Of a stretch of 64,000 nt of DNA, positions 56,131 to 64,000 are shown in pieces (within the stretch, counting starts at the first letter, position 1; each line of letters opens with the position of its first letter). This DNA comes from Cavia porcellus (lineage: Eukaryota > Chordata > Mammalia > Rodentia > Caviidae), in assembly GCF_034190915.1 (NCBI RefSeq), contig NW_026947484.1:73239482-73303481 (forward strand), in the 5' to 3' direction. The position numbers were made by a program, and so were the translations under genes. The notes below the pieces were generated by a model. It saw nothing but the letters and a program-made list of their open reading frames with translations, made no database searches and had not been told where the DNA came from.

Positions 56131-58559
56131 TATTTATCGTATATGTGTACCATATGATATGTATGGAATGATTCAGTTGCTTCTTCTATGATTTTCAATG
56201 CCTGTCTTAGTTATAGATCTATTATTTCAGAGGAAGATTAAAGAAAAACAGAGACAGATTAGCAATAAGCACTAAATTTGTTCATGTGAATCCAATCACA
56301 GTTTGACCATTGTGTGTCTAAGCTTATCATCTGAGATAAGGATTACTGTCTAGATGGAGAGTAGCCGGTCAACCATAATAAACCCACAGCTCTGGCAGTA
56401 TTCCATTGCCTGATACTTTTTAGCTCCAATGAGTTTATTAAAAGTGCCAAATAAAGTAGTAACTATCTACAGGAAAAATGTTTTCATATTAACTTCTCCA
56501 GGACCAGTTAGCAGGTATACTGCTAAAAGGCTTAATTACTGTGAGAATAGGTCACCCAATCAGGTCATGACCTATTAAGCCTTTTCAGTCTTGAACTTTG
56601 AATCAAAACCTTAGTTTATAGCCATTCCTATTTTCCAGAAAGTTTTAGAGATTGTTGCTTTATGAGTATGAAGGCAATTATAATCATGGTCTCATTACCA
56701 GAATATGAAGCAACCATTATCCCTCCCCCCAAATATTTTCCGCATCAGTTAGCATTGATGTTTCAAAGTTTTGTAACCAGAAAACACATCCTTTGTGCTG
56801 TCTGAGTCAAGATAATGCTTACTAAATTTAGAATGACATAAAGACTGGCAAATGACTTGAAGTTACATGGATGACAGAGATGGCAATTTCATAGGATGGC
56901 AGATGAAAGAAACCCAGGTCAACAAAATAAATGGTGCTAGAATAAATGGAAAAATGTTTAAAAATCAATGAAAAAGCATTGGACTGGGGCAATTATTTTT
57001 GACAAGCTTTCATGTGAAAAATATGGGAGGATTTTAGATGATAATCCCAGTGTGAGTCAGGAGTGCAATAATCCTGTGACATTAAGAATGCTACCTTACA
57101 GCTACATTAATAGTTTATGTGGAAGAATAACCTCCAAAAGGAAGTACTAATCAGCCTGTGTTGAGGGACAATTCAAACAATTTCTGTAGTTTGTTTATAG
57201 TTCTTGAGGCTACACACAATCATTGGATTATGATAAACTAGGGATCTAGAGACAGGCCAGAATATTGAAAGTTTTGGAAATGATGTTACTGAAAAATGGA
57301 TTTTGTGAAAATTATTTTCCATGTAATTACCCACAGTCTTGATACCACATGTTAACTAACTTAACTATTATTCGATAGTTTTAAGAACTACTACCAAAAC
57401 AGATTCAGCAGCCATTCTAGAAATACAATATTTTTATCATTATCAGAAATAATGTTTTCAGAAAAATTTACCAAACTATCAAAATGAATACTGAAACAAT
57501 ATTTAAATTTCTGTATCTATAAAAGTGGGAAAGGTAATGCATTTCTTTCTGGATTTTTAGAGAACAATGAATTATAATATTTGTGAACTGCTTATCACAT
57601 TGATAACTACCTGGGAGACTGTAGAGAAGATAATAGAATTTTGCTACTTTAAGATAATTGCATGAACACACAAAACCAGAATACTTGCCTAAACAATACA
57701 GCAACAGTACATAAGATCTGATGATGACTTCCAAACAAGTCACAAAACATTTTCTAGGTAATCTCTGAAGTTTTAATACTTATAAACATTTATTTGAATT
57801 ACTACTACTTCAGGTCTCTGAAGTATGTATACATAAATTTTAAAACTCTTAACTACTGCAAAAAGTTGCAAAGATTCCCTTAAGTCGCTGTAAGCCTTAA
57901 ACTTTTTGTCAATAAGCATAGCAAGCAACAATTTTTCTTTACCAATTTCTCTTACATCATTTAACACTTTTGGGGGAGGGAAATATTAGTGAGAACTACG
58001 AGGGTCATACATCTTGTCTTTCGTCAACCAAAGTGGAAAATAGTGTTTTTGGTAAAAATGCAAACTAATCAGGTATATTTTCAGGAAATACATATTATCT
58101 TTTTACCTTTAATTAAGAGTAATCAAGAAATGATTAATCAATAGCAATATGATCTTTAATCTGTTAAAAACTAAATAATCTTTTTATTTTTTTCATTTCT
58201 TTCTAAACTTCATGTTAAGCTATAAATGATGCACTTATTGTTTTAAGGACAAAAAAGAAGTTCAATCCAAAATCATATTTTGTGACTTTAAAGCTCATAT
58301 TACCACAGTATCCATGTAAAAGTATCAAACTTTAAGAATCAACCATCTTCTGGGTAAGGTAATGGTGCATTTCAGTGATGATAAGAAAATGATGTGGGAA
58401 AAAAAAAAAATCAACAGACCTAAGTAAGATCCACAAGGCAAAGACCCTTTCAGCGTCTAGGCAGAAAACAAGAAAACTTCAACTGTCTGGAAGAAAAAAA
58501 TGTAGGTTCTTACAAGGTGTTAATGATAGAAAAGAGATTTCCAGAGAGAATGACAGAAA
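56131..58559. other. Unassigned AT-rich DNA, no gene seen
   Basis: Long, AT-rich tract. Frames at 56968-57150, 57468-57743 (minus) and 57773-57967 (minus) carry no recognised motif. No repeat named with confidence. Confidence 0.4.
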
Positions 58560-58690
58560 CACCTAACATCAGCTGGATGCCTATTATGTGTGAGGCATTT
58601 CTACATTCCTCACAGTTAACCTTCATAACAACCATATACTTGAGTGACACAGTCACTTATTGTCCAAAAGGGAGGCCTTTTAACTACTGA
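58560..58690 (+). mobile_element. L2/MIR-like fragment
   Basis: ggatgcctattatgtgtgag, then gcatttctacattcctcaca and gttaaccttcataacaacca match the L2 order 'gcacctactatgtgccaggcac...catttaatcctcacaacaacc'. Confidence 0.6.
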
Positions 58691-59649
58691 AATGCTAAAC
58701 CATTTGAAACAACAACAGCAAAATTAATATATTGGAGCTAATTGTGAAAAAGTAGACCATAGAGTCATCACAAATTACTTACCTTTTCCTTTATAGGTAA
58801 TCACTCCATTTTAGGAATTTGCTTGATAACCAGGACCCCAACATTTCAGAGGTGTTAGTTTTTCGCATTAGAATTCACTCTGGGTTTGTGCCACGTTCTG
58901 TAGCTAAGGGATAAGAGCAATGTTATACCCTAACCATGCATGCCCAGAAAATAGATTGTGTGTCTTGACCACACCCCTATGAAGTTCGTTTCTCCTAAGG
59001 AGAATGGGAGCTCCCAGCTCTGCTCTGACCCCTTCTGCACATGCTGGTAGTTATCTACTGGGCTCCCTTTCTAATCCAGATACCAAGCCAGGGATTCCTT
59101 GGCATACTCATTCATTTTATGTCTTCTATCATCCCTTCATCTGAGGCCAACCTCTCTCTCCTGGAGATTCTCTCTGCTGCCTTTAGCTCACCATCAGTGC
59201 TTTCTCTCTTTCCCATAAGGCCTCTTTTCCAATTGAATATTTTTTCTTACATTTTTCTAGTTTATAATAGCTGTTAGTGACTCTAGCTCCTTTTGCCGAG
59301 TTTGAGTTCCTTGGTTTACCATAAAGCTGATGGAGGTGAATTAGGCCATATGATAAATTTTGTGTTTTATTGTATTTCTTTTTTTTTTAAAGTAGTTCCT
59401 AAATCTACAGGAGCAGCAGACATACTTTAAAAACTGGTGTAGCTCTTAGTAAAAATGTATAGAGAAAGAGATATAGACAATGTAGTAAAAATGGGCATAA
59501 TAGGAAAAATCAAGATTGTATGTTTTTATTTTTAAAAACAAATTGATATTCACATGCAATCAAATATCAAGCTGAATTGATATTTGAAATATAGATTCCA
59601 AGCATACAGTAGATATTTTGGGGATACTTGTTTATATATCAACAATTCC
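58691..59649. other. Unassigned DNA, no gene seen
   Basis: 58,920-59,270 is pyrimidine-richer with the frame 59041-59277. No domain or splice context. The rest is AT-rich. Confidence 0.4.
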
Positions 59650-60760
59650 TTTCTTTTTTTGAAGAGTTATATCACATTGTATGAATGTGTCATATATTTG
59701 CGTATTCACACGTTTATTGATAGATATTGGTTTTGTTTGTTCTTTGGAGACAGGAAATCACTGTGTAGCTTAGGCTGACTTCCAGCTCACAGTGATCCTC
59801 TTGCTTCAGCCTCTCAAATACTGGAATTACAAGCAGGCACTACTATGCCTGGTGACATTGTTGTTTTCAACTTTGGGATATTCTGAGAAAAAGTTCTGTG
59901 AGTATTGTTTTGCTACTCTTTTTTAAAATATATAGTTTCTTTTGAGAATATATCTAAGCATGCATTTGCAAAGTCTTTTAACAAGTAAACATCCTAAGAA
60001 AAACAACTTAAACTATTCTGCAAAGTGCACAGCTAGGGGTGTGAAGAGTTCCAGTTGCTTCACATCTTTGTCAACTTTTTATCTTTTTAGTCTTTTCAAT
60101 GTGAGTCTCTCTTGTGAGTGTGTAGTGATATTTGTGATTTTAATTTGCATTTTCTTAATGACTAATACTGTTCAGATTCTTTTTGTGTGGTTAAACATTC
60201 ATGCATTTTCTTTCGGTGATATGTCCATTTAAATCTTTTGTCATTTTAACATTTGAATGTTTGCTTTCCTGTTGAATCATAGGAGTTTTTGGTATCTTCC
60301 AGTTATGTTATTTGTCAGATATATTTACTGTGAATATTTTCTCCCAGTCTGTGGCTCGTCTTTCCACTGATGTTCCTTATTAATATTTTCTGATTAATAG
60401 TTCTTTATTTTGGTGAAATCTTGTTTATAATTTTAAAGTCACTATGTAGTAAGTCCTAAGAGATACTTATTAATCCTAGTGATGTGCAGATACTCTACTA
60501 TATTTTTCTAAAAGCTTTATAGTTCTTACTTTAATATTGATTCACTATTATACTGGTTTTATCCTTTCAATTAATATGCAGCTCAATAGGCTAAGACTAT
60601 GCAAACATTCCATTTGCCATCAATTTTTCCCTAGTAGATATAGCATCCATTGATGTTTCTTGCCTCAATTAATTTTTTATGATGGTTTAAAAATAGCAGA
60701 TTTTCAGTTTTATTGCATTTATCAGTTGTTCCTGTAAGAAGAATCCCTCTGTTCTAATTA
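59650..60760 (-). mobile_element. L1 ORF2 relic (antisense), interrupted by a B1
   Basis: On the plus strand the antisense L1 order is clear: gttccagttgcttcacatct, cttgtgagtgtgtagtgata, ttaatttgcattttcttaat, gactaatactgttcagattc, tattttctcccagtctgtgg, and tttataattttaaagtcact. A B1 is inserted at 59741-59853. Frames such as 59942-60232 are unrelated to the ORF2 frame. Confidence 0.82.
59741..59853 (-). mobile_element. B1 SINE nested in L1
   Basis: In reverse complement: gagacaggaaatcactgtgt, aggctgacttccagctcaca, gcttcagcctctcaaatact, and ggcactactatgcctggt. It appears to be a monomer of about 113 bp, shorter than a full B1. Diverged. Confidence 0.82.
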
Positions 60761-60825
60761 AACATGGAACAGTGTATTCCTGTTTTTATTCAAGAAGTTA
60801 TAATAAATTCTTTGCATTCATTTTG

Positions 60826-61035
60826 TTTTGTTTTTTAATTTTATCTAAAAGGAAAAAGAGAAAAAACAAAACAAAACAAAGCGGTGTAAAGGTACAAGTA
60901 ATACAGAACTACCAAAAAAAAAAAAAAAAAAAACAGTAAGAAATCACCAGTTAATAGATTACACATTATCATCTTAGAGATAGTTGCTCAAATCACAGTA
61001 TCAAAGCATACAAAGTGGACATTCAAACAATGAGA
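60826..61035 (-). mobile_element. Short L1 3' UTR insertion
   Basis: A perfect 16-bp target-site duplication, ctttgcattcattttg, is at 60810-60825 and 61036-61051. The 210-bp insert starts with a T-rich tail and contains gtaatacagaactaccaaaa, an A run of about 20, and the same L1 3' UTR monomer words as at 40.6 and 55.1 kb. Severely 5' truncated. Confidence 0.85.
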
Positions 61036-61051
61036 CTTTGCATTCATTTTG

Positions 61052-61859
61052 ACTCTCAAGTTGTTCTAGATACGGTCAGTGGGTATACCTTCAAGCTAAG
61101 TTCTGATTTGTTTTGAAATACCTCTATCGTGTTTGAAAATAATTTCTTCACTGTAAGTCTAATGAGATACCCGAAGCTCCTCTTATTTTCTTCCCACTTC
61201 AAACCTGGAATCAATTCCTCCAGCGGTTCCTGGTTCCTAGTTCTATCATGTAGAATGACTTTCACCATCTCTAATGGAATCGCTGCTATCTGTTGGCTCA
61301 ATGAAATCTTTTTCTTTTTGTATTTAACATAGAACTTATCCAGCAACACTTGCATTTACCTCTTTGTGAGGCTTTTGTGGAAATGTGGCATTGTATTGTC
61401 ATTAAACAGATTCATCACTCGCTCTGCTATGGGCTTATTTGGTTGCTCTTAGGCTATAATTCCTTCTTTTTATTTCATTCCATCAAGGCTGTAAGACTAT
61501 TGCTAGTGTCCCCTATAAGGCAGTGGATCTTCCTTCTCCAGTTTGCTGACCTCTGTGTCAGTCACCCATGCACACACCCAGGACTGTGCTTTACTGATTT
61601 AGTGGGTGTTTCTCAGTCCAGTCAAGTTTCTTACTCCAATCATCAATATTACAATTGTTTGTCACAATTAATAAATTAAATTAACTTTGAGAGATCTTAC
61701 ATCTTGATATTAAGTCAGTAACAAGGGATTTTTGTTCTTTATGTAGTCCTGTGTCTTATAAAGATATTTTATAATTTTTTCATTGCTTTTAAAGTTAATA
61801 ATTTAATATATTTCTGAATATTTATTGTTGCTATTCTGAATTGAGTGTTCTCTTCCATT
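61052..61859. other. Unassigned DNA, possible old L1 3' UTR
   Basis: cggttcctggttcctagttc and neighbouring words faintly recall 3' UTR sequence of old L1M families, but the match is too weak to annotate. Frames on both strands (61056-61355 minus, 61350-61679 plus) have no recognised domain. Confidence 0.35.
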
Positions 61860-62400
61860 TTTACCTTCTACCTTTTTATTCTATAAAGAGTATTCATTTT
61901 GCTTACTGGTATATATTTACTATATTGAGTAATTCTTTTTATCATTTGAGTTATTTTTATTATTGACTCCTGAGGCATTTCCAGATATTCACTATCATAA
62001 TATCCACAAATAGAAATTGCTTTATATCTTCCTTTCTCATCTGAAGTTGAATTTAACACCTTCAATACAATGGTAAATAGTACTGAAATAGTGAATATTG
62101 GATATCTTTGTCTTCTTACTGATCTTAATAGACATGTCTGATTTTTCCACATGAAGTAAGATACTCTTAGTGTGGGAAGAATTCATATATTCCTCTTTAT
62201 CAAGTTTTTTTTCAGAAATGGGGTTATTACCTTTTTGAATTTTGTCAAAGCTTTTTAATATCCAAATAAAAGTTTTATTTTGGATATAATTTTTATCTGT
62301 TTTAGAATTCCCCTCAATTTCTTTCAAAGTTTTTTATTTCTCCTAAAATTTATATTTCTTTATATATTTTTAACACTGATAAAATTGTCAGTTCTTTTTC
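61860..62400 (-). mobile_element. L1 ORF2 relic (antisense)
   Basis: The plus strand shows aatacaatggtaaatagtac, a ggatatctttgtcttcttac segment, ttgaattttgtcaaagcttt, antisense to the reverse-transcriptase part of ORF2. The minus-strand frames at 61868-62152 and 62037-62327 are fragments of it, in different frames, so it is frameshifted. Confidence 0.65.
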
Positions 62401-62695
62401 TTTTTTGTGTGTGTACAAGTTCTAAAATATGCCTTGTAGTGGGTTTGCTTCTATTGATTTTTTTCTAGGGTCTAAGTCATATTTTGATATTTCTATATTC
62501 ATATGCTGGACGTTATAAATACCTGCTGGGGAAACTTTGCATTATGTCTTTCCCTTCCAGAGAGTGCTTAGTGTTATCCTGGCTTGCAGTTAAGTTTCTC
62601 ACTTTGATCCTCTAGAGGCTTAGTTTTATTTCAGGGTTTGTTGGAGTGACTCCTTAGTCTCCAGGCAGTTCCGGTCACTTCTTCAGAAAGGGGAT
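62401..62695. other. Unassigned old repeat-like DNA, split by the LTR
   Basis: ttcccttccagagagtgctt, a tgttatcctggcttgcagtt segment and gatcctctagaggcttag resemble an interspersed repeat that I cannot name, possibly an old L1 part. It seems to resume after 63232. Confidence 0.35.
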
Positions 62696-63231
62696 TGTTG
62701 CAGGCAGCTGTGTTAGAAATATTATAGGCAGTGAGACAGGGCCAGGACCTCAAAGGAGCTAGATACCTTGCAACTGTGGGAGACAGATATCTCCTGCTGT
62801 GAGCTAGGCCTCAAGACAAAAGATCAAACAAATGTATCCATATCCTAAGGGCTGATATTCCAATTTAGTTCCCTATCACCCTGAGGACATTCTACCCCCC
62901 CCCCCCAGGGGAAGAGTCACAGTTCTCTAAGGATGCCTGCTTTCTACAACACTTGCTTCTCTATTTGTCCCCAATTTAATTAACTTTACCTGAACTACTA
63001 ATCTTATTGGCTAACTGTAGTTACGTTCCACCTTATGCCCAACTGCCTTGTGAGTTCCCAGTTTTCCCCCACCTTGAACCTCTCACCCCATGATCTTCCT
63101 GTATAAAAGGCTCTGGAAAAAGAGAGAGTCTTTGGCAATCTGCTTGGGACCCCTTCTGTCTCAGACAGATGCTTTCTATCAATAAATATATTCTGCTCTT
63201 AACCTCCGTTGTTTCTAAAACTCATTCTTCA
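62696..63231 (+). mobile_element. Solo LTR of an ERV family, with promoter signals
   Basis: Starts tgttgcaggcagctgtg and ends cattcttca. It contains a run of 12 C at 62895-62906, a TATA box (gtataaaagg, 63101-63110) and a polyadenylation signal AATAAA at 63181-63186, giving the usual U3-R-U5 order. A second copy of the same family, on the minus strand, is at 50072-50632. Flanks gggat (62691-62695) and gggat (63234-63238) may be the target duplication if the true 3' edge is two bases further on. Only the LTR remains, with no coding region. Confidence 0.8.
63102..63110 (+). promoter_or_regulatory. TATA box of the solo LTR
   Basis: tataaaagg about 80 bases upstream of the AATAAA signal, in the expected U3/R position. 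It could start LTR-driven transcripts towards the right end of the window. Confidence 0.6.
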
Positions 63232-64000
63232 AAGGGATGTATTGTAGTCATGGAATGTGATTTTTTTACTCCTTAAGTAGCTGGGGATTGAACAGAATGG
63301 CTGGGACATCTGGGCAGCTCTGCAGCTTCTGGTCAGCCCTTTCAGCCTTCTGTGTTTTGTCTAGGCTCTTGTGGACTTGATGTGAAACTGCATTTAGGAG
63401 CTATCTAAAGATTTTCGAAAAAGTTTTACACAGATTTTCAGGCTCCCCACTTCGTGTCTCCCTTTTTTGGGGGGGAATTTCTTTCTTGATTTATAGGCTT
63501 TCCCCTGCCCCCCATATTCTGACATCTGGATCTCAGTCCATCAAGACTGCCTTTTTTACATGAGTTCTAGTCCTTCCTCTGAGAAGATAGATGGTGCTCT
63601 TGGGAACACGCTATAGGCATAGAGAACTTAGCTTTGTTTCCTTCTTATGAGAGATGGACTCTTTCCAGTTTCTGTTTACTTTTGGCAACTCACCAATACA
63701 TTCAAACACATGAGAAAATATTTTCCTTAAATTTTTTTAGTTGTTATTGGCAGGAAGTTTAGTCTGATACAAATAACTCTGCCATCGCTTGAACCAAGAA
63801 GACTAGAACCAAGACTAATGCCAGCAGAATTCATTCCAAACTGTACACTCTTTCCTGTTATCACACTGTTCTACCCTCTTACTATTCTTTTTAGATATGA
63901 GAAAGCAGTTTCATTAATTTCTTAATATTTCTCAAAGCTCAGTTACTGGGAAATACCTTGGGGTCTTTTTCTTGGAGTATGTGAAAACGTTATGAATCGA
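63232..64000. other. Unassigned DNA, no gene seen
   Basis: Balanced to AT-rich, with G and C runs near 63,470-63,510. Wording at 63,280-63,420 looks repeat-like and probably continues the element interrupted by the LTR. No coding region. Confidence 0.4.

Overview
This window looks like mammalian nuclear DNA from a rodent outside the mouse/rat family. It is AT-rich and contains no convincing intact protein-coding gene, tRNA gene, rRNA gene or CpG island. The organism call rests on tRNA-derived ID SINEs with recognisable box B sequences, 7SL-derived B1 SINEs in which the B1 internal duplication can be seen, and composite B1+ID dimers. These occur alongside MIR, L2, L1 and MaLR elements shared by many mammals. 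B1+ID dimers are known from squirrels, dormice, beavers and relatives, so I lean towards a sciuromorph or castorimorph rodent. I cannot name the species.

Layout. 0-12 kb: one B1-ID dimer, one MIR, a nearly complete MaLR retrotransposon on the plus strand (about 2.87-4.81 kb), a short L1 3' UTR insertion with a perfect 13-bp target-site duplication, and a second MaLR on the minus strand (about 9.6-11.45 kb) inserted into an older MaLR-type LTR. 12-22 kb: mostly unassigned AT-rich DNA with a young-looking ID SINE at 13.37 kb. It also holds a decayed coding segment of unknown origin at 17.47-17.92 kb, followed by three diverged copies of a unit of about 250-260 bp. 22-36 kb: minus-strand L1 relics with nested SINEs and LTRs, a repeat-poor stretch at 24.4-28.1 kb carrying two identical RFX-like motifs, and several microsatellites. 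36-46 kb: scattered L2 and MIR fossils plus two repeat-poor tracts that may be conserved non-coding elements. 46-64 kb: more L1 relics, two solo LTRs of one ERV family in opposite orientations, an MLT1 LTR, a possible piggyBac-type MITE and a GC-richer candidate regulatory tract at 54.2-54.7 kb.

Function. Nothing here forms a pathway or operon. The window reads as an intergenic desert or a very long intron whose content is mainly layered transposon history. The most informative details are two long inverted repeats inside L1 relics that look like templated-insertion (template-switch) mutations, the tandem-monomer 3' UTR of one L1 family, the nested LTR insertion, and the degenerate coding segment with its triplicated downstream unit. 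I did not find a new biological system that I can support. Repeat family names come from remembered consensus patterns, not from a database search, and most element edges are approximate.
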